Positions 8,583 to 18,969 are shown, numbered from the stretch's first letter. The stretch is DNA of 64,000 nucleotides from Hydrogenophaga taeniospiralis (GCF_020510445.1 NZ_JAHBAG010000001.1:3820501-3884500), one strand, 5' to 3'. Numbers and translations are program-made. The notes: generated from the sequence alone by a model not told the origin.

Positions 8583-8612
8583 ATTGTAACTTAGGCACTA
8601 CAAGCATTGCAA
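8583..8612 (-). promoter_or_regulatory. candidate sigma-70 promoter of the virB operon
   Basis: On the minus strand TTGCAA (8612-8607) and TACAAT (8588-8583) are separated by 18 bases, giving a plausible -35/-10 pair about 40 bases upstream of the leader ATG. The local DNA is AT-rich. The remainder of the 8541-8743 gap, up to the folP stop, shows only a weak inverted repeat (CCCGCTC 8650-8656 / GAGCGGG 8681-8687). Confidence 0.45.
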
Positions 8613-8743
8613 CATCATTCAAGAGTGAAGCATTTTGATACACATTTCGCCCGCTCGTCTTATGCCTTCCGGATGGGAAAGAGCGGGATGACAGGCCTTT
8701 GCATCCCAGCGGACCGATGATCGCCGGGCACCCCAGAGGGCAC

Positions 8744-9568
8744 CTATCCCAGAGCAGCGAGAACAGTCAGCGCATCCACCGTTTCGCGCACGTCATGCAC
8801 CCGTACCACGCGTGCACCACGCTCAACCACCAGCAACGCCGCAGCCACGCTGGCCGAGACACGTTCTGCGGGCACCTCGCGACCGGTCACGCTACCGAGC
8901 GAGGACTTGCGGGACCAGCCAGCCAGCAGCGGGAATCCCAGGGCGAGCAATTCAGCTTGGCGCGCGAGCAAGCTGAAGTTCTGCGCCACCGTCTTGCCAA
9001 ACCCGATACCAGGATCCAGCACGATCCGTGCGCGGGCCACGCCCACTGCATGCATTGCATCGATCCGTTGCTCAAGGAAATGGATCACCTGTGGCAACAC
9101 GTCGCCGTCCATGGGTGCAGTCTGCATGGTCTGAGGGTCACGGTGCATGTGCATCAGGCACACACCGCAGCAAGGGTGTGAAGCCACCGCCTGCAGCGCC
9201 CCACGCTGGCGCAGGGCCCAGATGTCGTTCACGATATCGGCGCCTTCGTCGAGCACCGCCCGCATGACGTCGGGCTTGTAGGTGTCGACCGACACCGGCA
9301 CCCCCAGCTTGACCGCCTCGCGCACCACTGGCAACACGCGCGCCAGTTCCTCGTCCAGCGGAACAGCCGGGCTGCCCGGTCGGGTGGACTCACCACCTAT
9401 GTCCAGGATGTGGGCGCCATCCTTGATCAGTTGCTCGCAGTGCGCGAGAGCTGCCGAGGTGGCGGCAAAGTGCCCACCGTCCGAAAACGAGTCGGGCGTC
9501 ACGTTGACAATGCCCATCACCTTGGGTTGGGTCAGATCGATATCAAAACGGGAGGTTTGCCAATGCAT
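8744..9568 (-). CDS. folP: dihydropteroate synthase
   Basis: Condenses 6-hydroxymethyl-dihydropterin pyrophosphate with p-aminobenzoate in folate synthesis; target of sulfonamides. 274 residues with the family signatures MGIVNVTPDSFSDGG, ILDIGGESTRPGS, and the C-terminal GWSRKSSLG and RVHDV motifs carrying the phosphate- and pterin-binding Lys and Arg. Follows ftsH on the same strand, with a terminator-like hairpin between them, in the conserved rlmE-ftsH-folP order. The usual next gene, glmM, is absent here; the T4SS operon follows instead. Confidence 0.97.
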   Translation of the reverse strand: MHWQTSRFDIDLTQPKVMGIVNVTPDSFSDGGHFAATSAALAHCEQLIKDGAHILDIGGESTRPGSPAVPLDEELARVLPVVREAVKLGVPVSVDTYKPDVMRAVLDEGADIVNDIWALRQRGALQAVASHPCCGVCLMHMHRDPQTMQTAPMDGDVLPQVIHFLEQRIDAMHAVGVARARIVLDPGIGFGKTVAQNFSLLARQAELLALGFPLLAGWSRKSSLGSVTGREVPAERVSASVAAALLVVERGARVVRVHDVRETVDALTVLAALG

Positions 9569-9580
9569 AAGGAAGACCCG

Positions 9581-9609
9581 AAAAAAACAACGGGGCCCAA
9601 AGGCCCCGT
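9581..9609 (-). terminator. terminator-like hairpin after ftsH
   Basis: On the minus strand an 8-bp GC-rich stem (ACGGGGCC / GGCCCCGT, 9590-9597 and 9602-9609) is followed by a run of seven T after three bases (A-run 9581-9587 on the plus strand). It falls between the ftsH stop and the folP start and should end or attenuate ftsH transcription. Confidence 0.75.
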
Positions 9610-9641
9610 GTGGTCAAAGCAGGCACCCACCTGCAGAAGAT

Positions 9642-11558
9642 TCAAGCTGCGGTTGGCGCAGGATCGGTGCTGACAGCGGGCGTCCCCCCACTGCCGCCGC
9701 CCCCCACCGAGGGATTGCGCGGCGTCCAGTCCTTGGGCGGACGGGGTGGCTTGCCGGCCATGATGTCATCGATCTGGTCGGCATCGATCGTTTCCCATTC
9801 CAGCAATGCGTTGGCCATGGCATGCATCTTGTCGCTGTGCTCTTCGATCAGCTCGCGCGCCAGCTTGTACTGCTGGTCAATGATGCGACGCACCTCAGAG
9901 TCGACCTTTTGCATGGTGGACTCGCTCATGTTGGTGGTCTTGGTGACCGAACGACCGAGGAAAACCTCACCTTCGTTTTCGGCATACACCATGGGACCCA
10001 GGGCATCCGTCATGCCATAACGCATCACCATGTCGCGGGCAATGGTTGTCGCACGTTCGAAGTCGTTGGATGCCCCGGTGGTCATCTGGTGCATGAAGAC
10101 TTCTTCAGCGATGCGACCACCGAACAGCATGCTGATCTGGTTCAGCATGTAGTCCTTGTCGTAGCTGTAACGGTCCTGCGCCGGCAGGCTCATGGTCACG
10201 CCCAACGCACGACCACGGGGAATGATGGTGACCTTGTGCACCGGATCGCACTTGGGCAGCAATTTGCCGATCAGCGCGTGGCCCGACTCGTGATAGGCGG
10301 TGTTGCGACGCTCTTCTTCGGGCATCACCATGCTCTTGCGCTCTGGGCCCATGAAGATCTTGTCCTTGGCCTTCTCGAAGTCCTGCATTTCGACCACGCG
10401 CGCATTGCGACGCGCGGCCATCAGGGCGGCCTCATTGCACAGGTTGGCCAGATCGGCACCACTCATGCCTGGCGTGCCACGGGCGATCACGCTCGGATTC
10501 ACGTCCGTGCCCAAAGGCACTTTTCGCATGTGCACATTCAGGATCTGCTCGCGGCCACGGATGTCGGGCAGCGTCACATAGACCTGACGGTCGAAACGGC
10601 CTGGACGCAGCAGCGCGGCGTCCAGAATATCAGGTCGGTTCGTGGCCGCGACCACGATCACCCCCAGATTGGTCTCAAAGCCGTCCATCTCCACCAGCAT
10701 CTGGTTCAAGGTCTGTTCGCGCTCGTCGTTGCCACCACCCAGACCCGCGCCGCGCTGACGACCCACTGCGTCGATTTCATCGATGAAGATGATGCAAGGG
10801 GCATTTTTCTTGGCGTTTTCGAACATGTCGCGCACGCGGGCCGCGCCCACGCCGACAAACATCTCCACGAAGTCGGAGCCCGAAATGCTGAAAAACGGCA
10901 CCTTGGCTTCACCAGCAATGCCCTTGGCCAGCAACGTTTTGCCAGTTCCCGGAGGGCCGACCAGCAACAAGCCACGCGGAATGCGACCGCCCAGCTTCTG
11001 GAATTTGGCCGGATCCTTCAGGAAGTCCACAACTTCCTTGACCTCTTCCTTGGCCTCGTCACAGCCGGCAACATCGGCAAAAGTCACGGTGTTGTTGTTC
11101 TCGTCCAGCATGCGCGCCTTACTCTTGCCAAAACTGAACGCACCACCCTTGCCACCGCCTTGCATCTGTCGCATGAAATATATCCATACACCAATGAGCA
11201 GCAGCATCGGGCCCCAGCTGACCAGCAGCGTCATGAGCAAGGAGCTTTCCTCGCGCGGACGCACATCGAACTTGACGTTGTTGTTGATCAGGTCGCCCAC
11301 CAGGCCACGGTCGAGGTAGGTGGCCGTGGTGCGAATGCGACGGTCGTCCTGGGTCACGGCCACGATCTCCGTGCCACCCTGGCCCTCCTGAATGGTGGCG
11401 CTCTTGATGCGTTGCGCCTTGACCTCGTCGAGGAATTCAGAGTACCCCATGTAGCCTGCGCCAGCAGAGGCACGGCCGTCGAACTGCTTGAAGACGGTGA
11501 AAAGCACCATGGCGATGACCATCCACACGGCGATTTTCGAGAACCACTGGTTGTTCAA
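9642..11558 (-). CDS. ftsH: ATP-dependent zinc metalloprotease FtsH
   Basis: Membrane-anchored AAA+ protease that degrades misassembled membrane proteins and regulators. Two membrane helices flank a periplasmic domain (about 5-25 and 100-120); then Walker A GPPGTGKT, Walker [12 protein letters not shown], the SRH region, and zinc motif HESGH near residue 420. I place the start at TTG 11558 because it has AGGAG seven bases upstream and yields the conserved MNNQWFSK N-terminus; the frame stays open further upstream. 638 residues, close to the E. coli protein. Downstream of rlmE as usual. Confidence 0.97.
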   Translation of the reverse strand: MNNQWFSKIAVWMVIAMVLFTVFKQFDGRASAGAGYMGYSEFLDEVKAQRIKSATIQEGQGGTEIVAVTQDDRRIRTTATYLDRGLVGDLINNNVKFDVRPREESSLLMTLLVSWGPMLLLIGVWIYFMRQMQGGGKGGAFSFGKSKARMLDENNNTVTFADVAGCDEAKEEVKEVVDFLKDPAKFQKLGGRIPRGLLLVGPPGTGKTLLAKGIAGEAKVPFFSISGSDFVEMFVGVGAARVRDMFENAKKNAPCIIFIDEIDAVGRQRGAGLGGGNDEREQTLNQMLVEMDGFETNLGVIVVAATNRPDILDAALLRPGRFDRQVYVTLPDIRGREQILNVHMRKVPLGTDVNPSVIARGTPGMSGADLANLCNEAALMAARRNARVVEMQDFEKAKDKIFMGPERKSMVMPEEERRNTAYHESGHALIGKLLPKCDPVHKVTIIPRGRALGVTMSLPAQDRYSYDKDYMLNQISMLFGGRIAEEVFMHQMTTGASNDFERATTIARDMVMRYGMTDALGPMVYAENEGEVFLGRSVTKTTNMSESTMQKVDSEVRRIIDQQYKLARELIEEHSDKMHAMANALLEWETIDADQIDDIMAGKPPRPPKDWTPRNPSVGGGGSGGTPAVSTDPAPTAA

Positions 11559-11696
11559 ATGCAGCTCCTGGCTAGAACAATGACTGAATTGGACATGTTG
11601 AGCCCATTTTAGGACTTTCAAGCACCCCCGCCTTGATTAATGACTTGGCAATGTCAATCAAGGGGGTAGGCAAAATTTTGTAACCCGACGTGTGAC

Positions 11697-12380
11697 TCAC
11701 GCGCGGGATCTGTCTTTCAGACCCATGCCCACCAGAAAGGTTTCAGAAGACTTGTCCCGTGAGGCTTTGGGCTTGAACGGCTTGACCACCCGGAACGTCT
11801 GGCGAAACAGCGCCACCATCGGGTCGTACGCCCCGCCATGAAAGAGCTTGACCACCAGCGCACCATCGGGTTTGAGGTGGTTGACCGCAAATTCCACCGC
11901 CAGCTCCACCAGGTCGATGATGCGGGCTGCGTCGGCGGAGCCAATGCCTGAGAGATTGGGCGCCATATCGGACACCACCACATCCACGGTCTGGATGCCG
12001 CGGTCGACCAGCGCCTGCTCCAGCTCGGCCAGCACCGCCGGTTCGCGAAAATCGCCCTGGATGAAGTGGACACCCTCGACCGGCTCCATGGGCAACAGGT
12101 CCAGCGCGATGATGGTGCCCTGCAACGCCCCGACGGCCGCGCCCTGAGGACTCAGGCGGCGGCGCGTGTACTGGCTCCAGGCACCCGGCGACGAGCCCAG
12201 GTCCACCACGCAGTCGCCCGGGCGGATCAGCCCCAGCGTTTCGTCGATTTCCTTGAGTTTGTAGGCGGCGCGCGCGCGATACCCCTCGCGGGTCGCGAGC
12301 TTCACATAAGGGTCGTTGACGTGGTCGTTCAACCACGCCTTGTTGACCTTCTTGCTCTTGGTTTTGACTTTCATGCCCAT
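11697..12380 (-). CDS. rlmE: 23S rRNA 2'-O-methyltransferase RlmE
   Basis: FtsJ/RrmJ-type methyltransferase that modifies U2552 in the 23S rRNA A-loop. The basic N-terminus precedes the SAM-binding motif [14 protein letters not shown]; the K-D-K-E catalytic tetrad is consistent with [18 protein letters not shown] and the later VVKLFHGG and ETFLVG segments. 227 residues (223 if ATG 12374 is used). Divergent from yhbY and upstream of ftsH, the standard arrangement. Confidence 0.95.
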   Translation of the reverse strand: MGMKVKTKSKKVNKAWLNDHVNDPYVKLATREGYRARAAYKLKEIDETLGLIRPGDCVVDLGSSPGAWSQYTRRRLSPQGAAVGALQGTIIALDLLPMEPVEGVHFIQGDFREPAVLAELEQALVDRGIQTVDVVVSDMAPNLSGIGSADAARIIDLVELAVEFAVNHLKPDGALVVKLFHGGAYDPMVALFRQTFRVVKPFKPKASRDKSSETFLVGMGLKDRSRA

Positions 12381-12418
12381 GAGGGACGCCCGCCGTCTGT
12401 GTAAACGATAATTGTCCC

Positions 12419-12889
12419 ATGCCCCAGATCACACTCACACCCGCCCAGCGCAAAGTCCACCGCGCTGACGCCCACCACCTTGATCCCGTCGTCCTCGTCG
12501 GCGGCGATGGCCTGAGCGCCTCGGTTAAAAAAGAGATTGACGCCGCGCTCAAGGCCCATGGCCTGATCAAGGTCCGCGTCTTCAGCGATGACCGCGCCGC
12601 ACGCGAGGCCATGCTGCAGACCCTGGCCGACGAACTGGATGCCGCACCGATTCAACACATTGGCAAGCTGCTGGTGCTTTGGCGCCCGGTACCAGAGAAG
12701 GTCAAGGCCGCCGATGAAGACCGCCTGCCCGGACCACGCGACGTGAAAGTGCTCAAATTCAGCAAACGGGGCGGTCAGCGCCCCGAGGTCAAGGTCGTGC
12801 GCGTGCTGGGCAACCAGCGGCTGACCACCGGTGGTCAGGTCAAGCGCGCCAAGGTCATGAAGAAGAGCATCAAGAAAAGCGCCCGTTGA
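12419..12889 (+). CDS. yhbY: YhbY family RNA-binding protein (CRM domain)
   Basis: CRM-domain protein associated with pre-50S ribosomal subunits in E. coli. The CRM domain fills residues 1-95 with the GxxG loop region (VLVGGDGLS), the HGLIKVRV strand and the GKLLVLWRP ending. The protein runs to 156 residues against about 97 for E. coli YhbY, with an extra tail that becomes strongly basic ([12 protein letters not shown]), probably another RNA-contacting extension. Divergently transcribed from rlmE, a conserved pairing. Confidence 0.92.
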   Translation: MPQITLTPAQRKVHRADAHHLDPVVLVGGDGLSASVKKEIDAALKAHGLIKVRVFSDDRAAREAMLQTLADELDAAPIQHIGKLLVLWRPVPEKVKAADEDRLPGPRDVKVLKFSKRGGQRPEVKVVRVLGNQRLTTGGQVKRAKVMKKSIKKSAR

Positions 12890-12974
12890 CCCCCCCCCCG
12901 AGGCACGGGCACCCGGTGTGCCCGCTGGATCTTCCCAGCTTGAACTTGGCGAACCGCGCCGCATCTGAGAACGC

Positions 12975-15068
12975 ATGAACGACCGCACCGACACCATCGC
13001 ACACAACCCGTTGCTGGACTTCACCGATCTGCCAGTCTTTGACGCGATCCAGCCTGCGCTGGTGTCGCCCGCCATTGACAGCCTGCTGCAGGACGCCAGT
13101 GCCGCACTGGAGCGGGTTACCGCGAGCGACTTCCCCGCCCACTGGACACAGATTTCATTGGCTCTGGATGTGCCCACCGAGCGGTTGTCGCGGGCCTGGG
13201 GGGCGGTGAGTCACCTCAACAGCGTGGCCGACACCCCCGAGCTGCGCGCTGCCTACAACGAGGCCCTGCCCAAGGTCACCGAGTTCTGGACCCGCCTGGG
13301 GGCCGACGAGCGGCTGTACGCGAAATACAAGGCGATGGACCCGGCCAGCCTGACGCCCGAGCAGACCCAGGCCCACAAAAATGCCATGCGGAGTTTTGTG
13401 CTGGGTGGCGCGGAGCTGCAAGGCGAAGCCAAAACCCGGTTTGCCTGGCTGCAGGAACGCCAGGCCGAACTGGGCCAGAAATTCAGCGAAAACGCACTCG
13501 ATGCCACGGACGCGTTTGCCCTTTTTGTACCCACCGAAGAACTGACCGGGGTCCCCGAAGACGTGCAGCAAGCCACGGCCGCGGCCGCCCAGGCCGACAA
13601 CAAGCCTGGCCACAAGCTCACGCTGAAGATGCCCTGCTACCTGCCTGTGATGCAGTTCGCCCACAGCAGTGCCTTGCGCGAAAAGCTCTACCGGGCGTAT
13701 GTCACCCGCGCCAGCGACCAGGCCGACAGCGACGCCGCGAAGTTCGACAACGCCGCCATCATGGGCGAGCTGCTGGCGTTGCGCCACGAGGAAGCGCGGT
13801 TGCTGGGCCACCGCCACTACGCCGACGTTTCGCTGGTGCCCAAGATGGCCGAATCCCCCGAACAGGTGATCTCCTTCCTGCACGACCTCGCCAGCAAGGC
13901 GCGGCCCTATGCGGAAAAGGATCTGGCCGACATGCGCGCCTTTGCCGCGACCGAGCTGGGTCTGAGCGAGCCACAGGCCTGGGACTGGCCCTACATCGGC
14001 GAGAAGCTCAAAGAGGCGCGCTATGCGTTCAGCGAGCAGGAGGTCAAGCCCTACTTCACCGCGCCCAAGGTGCTCGCCGGCCTGTTCCAGATTGTCGAGA
14101 CCTTGTTTGAGGTGGCGATTCGCCGCGACACCGCGCCGGTGTGGCACCCGAACGTTGAGTTCTACCGCATCGAACGCCGCACGCCCGAGGGTACGCAACT
14201 GGTGGGCCAGTTCTACCTCGACCCTGCGGCGCGCACCGGCAAACGGGGTGGCGCCTGGATGGACGATGTGCGCGCCCGCTGGCTGCGCCCGGACAGCGGC
14301 AGCCTGCAGACACCGGTGGCGCACCTCGTGTGCAACTTCGCCGAGGGGGTGGAAGTGGACGGCGTGAAAAAGCCCCCACTGCTCACACACGACGATGTGA
14401 TCACCCTGTTCCACGAGTTTGGTCACGGCCTGCACCATATGCTCACCCAGGTGAACGAGCGCGATGTCTCGGGCATCAGCGGTGTGGAGTGGGACGCGGT
14501 GGAACTGCCCAGCCAGTTCATGGAGAACTTCTGCTGGGAATGGGAGGTGCTCAAGCACATGACGGCCCACGTGGACACCGGCGAGCCGCTGCCGCGCGCG
14601 CTGTTCGACAAAATGCTGGCGGCGAAGAACTACCAGAGTGGCCTGCAGACGCTGCGCCAGGTGGAGTTCTCGCTGTTTGACATGTTGCTGCACAGCCAAT
14701 CCGAACCCGTCACCAGCGGCGAGTCCATCCTGGCCCTGCAGCAACGGGTGCGCGACGAAGTGGCCGTGCTTCAGCCACCGGCCTACAGCCGCACGCCACA
14801 CACCTTCAGCCACATCTTCGCTGGCGGTTATTCGGCCGGCTACTACAGCTACAAATGGGCCGAAGTGCTCTCGGCCGACGCGTATGCCGCCTTCGAAGAA
14901 GCCGCGCAGCGCACTGGCCACAGCACGCTGGATGTGGACACCGGGCGGCGCTACCGTCAGGCCATCCTCGAAGCCGGCGGCAGCCGCCCGGCCATGGAGT
15001 CGTTCAAGGCCTTCCGGGGCCGGGAACCCAGCATCGACGCCCTGCTGCGCCACCAGGGCATGGCCTGA
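12975..15068 (+). CDS. prlC: M3 family oligopeptidase A
   Basis: Cytosolic zinc oligopeptidase that cleaves short peptides, including signal-peptide remnants. The 697-residue protein is all-alpha in character with the zinc motif HEFGH at residues 480-484 and the distal Glu in WDAVELPSQFMENFCWEW; C-terminal FSHIFAGGYSAGYYSYKWAEV is the substrate-binding Tyr/His region of M3 enzymes. Length matches E. coli OpdA (680). Starts 85 bases after yhbY and is followed 33 bases later by a small exported redox-like protein. Confidence 0.95.
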   Translation: MNDRTDTIAHNPLLDFTDLPVFDAIQPALVSPAIDSLLQDASAALERVTASDFPAHWTQISLALDVPTERLSRAWGAVSHLNSVADTPELRAAYNEALPKVTEFWTRLGADERLYAKYKAMDPASLTPEQTQAHKNAMRSFVLGGAELQGEAKTRFAWLQERQAELGQKFSENALDATDAFALFVPTEELTGVPEDVQQATAAAAQADNKPGHKLTLKMPCYLPVMQFAHSSALREKLYRAYVTRASDQADSDAAKFDNAAIMGELLALRHEEARLLGHRHYADVSLVPKMAESPEQVISFLHDLASKARPYAEKDLADMRAFAATELGLSEPQAWDWPYIGEKLKEARYAFSEQEVKPYFTAPKVLAGLFQIVETLFEVAIRRDTAPVWHPNVEFYRIERRTPEGTQLVGQFYLDPAARTGKRGGAWMDDVRARWLRPDSGSLQTPVAHLVCNFAEGVEVDGVKKPPLLTHDDVITLFHEFGHGLHHMLTQVNERDVSGISGVEWDAVELPSQFMENFCWEWEVLKHMTAHVDTGEPLPRALFDKMLAAKNYQSGLQTLRQVEFSLFDMLLHSQSEPVTSGESILALQQRVRDEVAVLQPPAYSRTPHTFSHIFAGGYSAGYYSYKWAEVLSADAYAAFEEAAQRTGHSTLDVDTGRRYRQAILEAGGSRPAMESFKAFRGREPSIDALLRHQGMA

Positions 15069-15101
15069 GTTTTGTTCCTGTATTTGTCGATAGGAGTTGT
15101 C

Positions 15102-15752
15102 ATGACCGCCACCTTCCCCCGCGCCGCCAGTCGGTCCCCCATCCCCCTCTTGCTTGGCCTGCTGTGCGCACTGGCAGCCTCCTCCGCGCTGGCCCAGGGT
15201 GTCTACCGCATCGTGGGGCCGGACGGTCGTGTGAGCTATTCGGACCAGCCGCCACCCGCGAACGCCGAGGTCAAACCGGTGAGCAGCGGCGGTTCTGCCG
15301 CCAGCGCGAACGCCCCGTTGCCGTTTGAGCTGCGCCAGGTGGCAAGCCGCTACCCGGTCACGGTCTACACCGGCAAAGACTGCGCGCCCTGCAACAGCGG
15401 GCGCAATCTGCTCAATGCCCGCGGCATTCCGTACAGCGAAAAAACCGTGGACAGCAAGGAGGACGTGGAAGCGCTCAAACGCCTGAGCGGAGACACCTCG
15501 CTGCCCTTCATCACCATCGGAGGCCAGCAGATCAAGGGCTATTCCGATGCGGAATGGACCCAATACCTGGACGCGGCCGGTTACCCCAAACAATCGGCCT
15601 TGCCGACGACCTACCGCCGCCCGGCCGCCAGCCCGCTGGTTGCGGTGAAGCCCGCTCCAGCCCCGCGACCGGCCTCACCCGAGAATGCCAGCCGCGAGCC
15701 AGCGGCCCCGGCGGAACCCTCCGTCACGCCGCCAGCGGGCATCCGGTTCTGA
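15102..15752 (+). CDS. exported DUF4124 plus glutaredoxin-like protein
   Basis: 216 residues from ATG 15102, chosen for its AGGAG six bases upstream and the signal peptide it gives (ending SALA-QG). A DUF4124-type domain (GVYRIVGPDGRVSYSDQPPP) follows, then a glutaredoxin/NrdH-like fold at about 85-160 with CAPC in GKDCAPCNSGRNLL, a cis-Pro loop SLPFITIG and GYSDAEW. The tail is Pro/Ala rich. It would be a periplasmic or envelope thiol protein. The substrate is unknown. Converges with rpiA. Confidence 0.8.
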   Translation: MTATFPRAASRSPIPLLLGLLCALAASSALAQGVYRIVGPDGRVSYSDQPPPANAEVKPVSSGGSAASANAPLPFELRQVASRYPVTVYTGKDCAPCNSGRNLLNARGIPYSEKTVDSKEDVEALKRLSGDTSLPFITIGGQQIKGYSDAEWTQYLDAAGYPKQSALPTTYRRPAASPLVAVKPAPAPRPASPENASREPAAPAEPSVTPPAGIRF

Positions 15753-15800
15753 TGCCCGGGCCCAGAGTACCCAGCTCCGGGCTTCCACCGCGCCCGACGA

Positions 15801-16481
15801 TTAGAACGTCAGGGTTTTGACGCCATCCGATGTGCCCAACAAGCACACGCTGGCTTTCTGGTGGGCGAATACCCCCACCGTCACCACTCCCGGCCACTGA
15901 CTGACCACGCTTTCAAAAGCCAGCGGATCGGCGATCCGCAGACCGGTCACGTCCAGGATGTGTTGCCCGTTGTCCGTCACCAGCGGTGCGCCATCCTTCT
16001 GCCGGACCCGGGCCTGGCCACCCAGTGCCGCAAACTGCCTCACCAGTCGGGCCGTGGCCATGGGGATGATCTCGACCGGCAACGGGAAGGCGCCCAGCGT
16101 CGTGACCAGCTTGGATTCGTCGGCGATGCAGACGAAGCGGCGCGATTGGGCCGCCACGATCTTTTCACGCGTGAGCGCCGCGCCCCCGCCCTTGACCATG
16201 TGCCCCTGCGCGTCGATTTCGTCGGCGCCGTCGATGTAGACCGACAGCTCAGCCACGTCGTTGGCCTCAAACACGGGAATGCCCAGCGCCTTCAGACGCG
16301 CGGTGGAGGCTTCCGAGCTCGACACGGCACCCGGAATCTGGCCTTTCATCGAGGCCAGCGCATCGATGAACTTGTTGACGGTCGATCCTGTGCCCACGCC
16401 CACGATTTCGCCGGGGGTCACATACTGCAGGGCGGCCTGCCCCACCAGGGCTTTGAGTTCGTCTTGGGTCATTTGCGACAA
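15801..16481 (-). CDS. rpiA: ribose-5-phosphate isomerase A
   Basis: Interconverts ribose-5-phosphate and ribulose-5-phosphate in the non-oxidative pentose phosphate pathway. 226 residues with family signatures [13 protein letters not shown] (phosphate loop), [13 protein letters not shown] segment [19 protein letters not shown] containing the catalytic Asp/Lys region, and the GGAALTREK motif with the catalytic Glu nearby. Full length. Divergent from pyrD with a short shared promoter region. Confidence 0.96.
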   Translation of the reverse strand: MSQMTQDELKALVGQAALQYVTPGEIVGVGTGSTVNKFIDALASMKGQIPGAVSSSEASTARLKALGIPVFEANDVAELSVYIDGADEIDAQGHMVKGGGAALTREKIVAAQSRRFVCIADESKLVTTLGAFPLPVEIIPMATARLVRQFAALGGQARVRQKDGAPLVTDNGQHILDVTGLRIADPLAFESVVSQWPGVVTVGVFAHQKASVCLLGTSDGVKTLTF

Positions 16482-16513
16482 TCACTGGTTACAAAGAATC
16501 CGCAGATTATCCA

Positions 16514-17608
16514 ATGTCCCTCTTGCCCTACGCGCTCGCCCGCCCCTTCCTGTTTGGCCTCGACCCCGAAGCCGCGCACGAACTGACCCTACACAGCATC
16601 GCAAAACTGCAGCGCTCACCACTGACCTGTCTCTACAGCGAACCCCGGGTGAACGACTCCGTCACGCTCGCCGGCCTACAGTTTCCGAACCGGGTTGGCC
16701 TGGCCGCCGGACTGGACAAGAACGCCAGTTGCATTGATGGTCTGGCCGCCATGGGATTCGGTTTCGTGGAAGTGGGCACCGTGACGCCCAGGGCACAGCC
16801 CGGCAACCCCAAGCCGCGCATGTTCCGCCTGCCCCAGGCCAACGCCCTGATCAACCGGTTGGGCTTCAACAACGAGGGGCTGGATGCGTTCATTGCCAAC
16901 GTGCAACGTGCCCAGTTCCGTCGCAAGGCCGGCGCCAGCCCCATGTTGCTGGGCCTGAACATCGGCAAGAACGCCAGCACGCCGATCGAGCGCGCCACCG
17001 ACGACTACCTGACCTGCCTGGAAGGCGTGTACCCGCACGCCGACTACGTCACCGTCAACATTTCCAGCCCCAACACGCAGAACCTGCGCAGCCTGCAAAG
17101 CGACACCGCGCTGGACGCCCTGTTGGGGGCGGTGGCCGAGCGGCGTGAACAACTCGCGCAACAGACGGGCCGGCGCATCCCCATCTTCGTGAAGATCGCA
17201 CCCGATCTGGACGACACCCAGATCGAGGTCATCGCGACCACGCTCATGCGCTACGGCACCGACAGCCAGGGACGGGCCAACAACGCTTTTGGCGTGATCG
17301 CCACCAACACCACCCTGAGCCGCGAAGCCGTGGCCGGCATGGAACACGCCAGCGAGGCCGGTGGCCTGTCGGGAGCGCCGGTGCTTGCCGCCAGCAACCG
17401 GGTCATCCGACGTCTGCGGGCCTGCCTGGGCAAGGACTTTCCCATCATCGGCGTGGGCGGCATCCTCAGCGGTAAAGACGCGGTGAGCAAGATCCAGTCG
17501 GGCGCCAACGTGGTCCAGATCTACACCGGGTTGATCTACAAGGGCCCGGCACTCGTCCGGGAAGCGGCCGAGGCGATCAAGGCCGCTGCTGCACAAGCGG
17601 CCAGCTGA
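16514..17608 (+). CDS. pyrD: dihydroorotate dehydrogenase (quinone), class 2
   Basis: Membrane-associated flavoenzyme that oxidises dihydroorotate to orotate with quinone, fourth step of pyrimidine synthesis. The N-terminal amphipathic helices (residues 1-35) and FMN-barrel signatures ([78 protein letters not shown]) are all present; Ser of NISSPNT is the class 2 catalytic base. 364 residues, slightly long because of an Ala-rich tail. Ends 14 bases before a convergent FAD oxidoreductase. Confidence 0.97.
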   Translation: MSLLPYALARPFLFGLDPEAAHELTLHSIAKLQRSPLTCLYSEPRVNDSVTLAGLQFPNRVGLAAGLDKNASCIDGLAAMGFGFVEVGTVTPRAQPGNPKPRMFRLPQANALINRLGFNNEGLDAFIANVQRAQFRRKAGASPMLLGLNIGKNASTPIERATDDYLTCLEGVYPHADYVTVNISSPNTQNLRSLQSDTALDALLGAVAERREQLAQQTGRRIPIFVKIAPDLDDTQIEVIATTLMRYGTDSQGRANNAFGVIATNTTLSREAVAGMEHASEAGGLSGAPVLAASNRVIRRLRACLGKDFPIIGVGGILSGKDAVSKIQSGANVVQIYTGLIYKGPALVREAAEAIKAAAAQAAS

Positions 17609-17621
17609 GCAACCGTTGCGC

Positions 17622-18728
17622 TCACAGCAGCGCCGCGACGTGCTCGCCGATGGCCAGGCAACTGGTCAGGCCCGGGGATTCGATGCCCAGCAGATTGACC
17701 AGCCCCGGTACGCCGTGCACGGCCGGGCCATCGATGCGGAAGTCGGCCGCCGCCTCATGAGGCCCGCTGATCTTGGGGCGCATGCCCGCATAACCGGGAA
17801 CCAAGGCCGCATCGGGCAGGCCCGGCCAGTACTGGCGCACGGCGGCGTAGAAGCCATCGGCGCTGGCCGGGTTCACGTTCAGGTCATCGGGATCGTCGGT
17901 CCATTGCACATCCGGCCCGAACTTGGCTTGTCCGCCAAGATCGATGGTCAGGTGCACGCCCAGCCCGGCCAGATGTGCCGCAGGATCGGGCGCGGGGTAG
18001 ATGAGTTGCCCGAACGGTGAACGCCCGCTCAGGGTGAAATAGCTGCCCTTGGCGTACCACGCCCGGGGCGCGTGGGCGGGGTCCAGGCCTTGGGTGTTCC
18101 GTGCGAGCTCGCAGGCCTGCAAACCGGCGGCATTGACCACAGCGCGCGCCAGCAGGGTGGTGCCATCCTGCATCAGGACCTCGACCCCGGCCCCCGTCGC
18201 TCGCAGGCGCTCCACCCCGCTGTGGCAAGCCACCAGACCCGCCGCATGTTCCAGATCGCCCTGCAGACTCAACATCAGGCCATGGCTGTCCACGATGCCG
18301 GTCGACGGCGAATGCAGCGCGGCCAGACACTCCAGTTGAGGTTCGAGTGCCCGGGCTTCGGTCCGCGTGAGTGGCTTCAGATCGGTCACGCCATTGGCCA
18401 CGGCCCGGGCCAGAATGCCGGGCAGCCCTTGCACCTGCGAGGCGGTGTTGGCCACGATCAGTTTGCCGCAACGCCGGTGTGCGATCCCGCGTTCGGCGCA
18501 GTAGGTATACAGCAGTGCCCGGCCCCGCACACACAAACGGGCCTTGAGGGAGCCCTGCGGGTAGTAGATGCCGGCGTGGATGACTTCGCTGTTGCGCGAG
18601 CTGGTGCCCGTGCCGATGGCCGCCTCGCGTTCCAGCACCATCACCTCGCGCCCCGCCAGCGCCAGCGAACGGGCCACGGCCAGTCCGACCACGCCCGCAC
18701 CGATCACCACCACATCCACGGATTCCAT
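17622..18728 (-). CDS. FAD-dependent oxidoreductase, L-2-hydroxyglutarate oxidase-like
   Basis: A DAO-superfamily flavoprotein of 368 residues. The FAD dinucleotide motif is at the N-terminus ([18 protein letters not shown]), followed by the [19 protein letters not shown] segment typical of LhgO/YgaF-like enzymes and a C-terminal [20 protein letters not shown] 18728 places the FAD motif at the usual position; the frame extends further upstream without a better start. Most likely oxidises a 2-hydroxy acid such as L-2-hydroxyglutarate to the 2-oxo acid, but a related substrate is possible. Confidence 0.8.
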   Translation of the reverse strand: MESVDVVVIGAGVVGLAVARSLALAGREVMVLEREAAIGTGTSSRNSEVIHAGIYYPQGSLKARLCVRGRALLYTYCAERGIAHRRCGKLIVANTASQVQGLPGILARAVANGVTDLKPLTRTEARALEPQLECLAALHSPSTGIVDSHGLMLSLQGDLEHAAGLVACHSGVERLRATGAGVEVLMQDGTTLLARAVVNAAGLQACELARNTQGLDPAHAPRAWYAKGSYFTLSGRSPFGQLIYPAPDPAAHLAGLGVHLTIDLGGQAKFGPDVQWTDDPDDLNVNPASADGFYAAVRQYWPGLPDAALVPGYAGMRPKISGPHEAAADFRIDGPAVHGVPGLVNLLGIESPGLTSCLAIGEHVAALL

Positions 18729-18775
18729 GCAGTCATCTCCTGCCAAAGACGCGGCCCGAGAGCGCTGGGCCAATG

Positions 18776-18803
18776 AAAAAGCCCCAAGCGAAACGCTTGG
18801 GGC
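18776..18803 (-). terminator. rho-independent terminator after tRNA-Val
   Basis: A 10-bp stem (GCCCCAAGCG / CGCTTGGGGC) with an AAA/TTT loop, followed on the minus strand by TTTTT. It lies directly downstream of the tRNA and should end its transcript before the FAD oxidoreductase. Confidence 0.85.
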
Positions 18804-18809
18804 CTTGTC

Positions 18810-18884
18810 TGGTGGGCGGTGCAGGGTTCGAACCTGCGACCCCTGCCGTGTGAAGGCAGTGCTCTACCACTGAGCTAACCGCCC
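18810..18884 (-). tRNA. tRNA-Val (anticodon CAC)
   Basis: A complete 75-nt cloverleaf on the minus strand including an encoded CCA. Acceptor stem GGGCGGT/ACCGCCC, D arm GCTC-GAGC, anticodon stem CTGCC/GGCAG with loop TTCACAC (anticodon CAC, reads GTG), and T arm GCAGG-TTCGAAC-CCTGC. Located downstream of dnaQ and followed by a strong terminator. No integrated element is seen at this tRNA. Confidence 0.97.
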
Positions 18885-18969
18885 GATTGATCTGACCGAT
18901 CACTCGGAAGCCTCAAATTATAGCCTGCTTTTTCTCACTCTTTTCGCAAGCGATCGGAATTTTGTGTAC

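Noticed and set aside
9282..11612. 776-codon open frame on the plus strand
   Set aside because: It is antisense to ftsH and shows shadow composition; ftsH has all catalytic motifs.
13155..15593. 812-codon open frame on the minus strand
   Set aside because: It is antisense to prlC and the following gene, has a His/Gly/Arg-rich composition typical of high-GC shadows and no recognisable domain.
18810..18884. tRNA-Val as an integration site for a mobile element
   Set aside because: The tRNA is intact, followed by its own terminator and housekeeping genes, with no integrase nearby.
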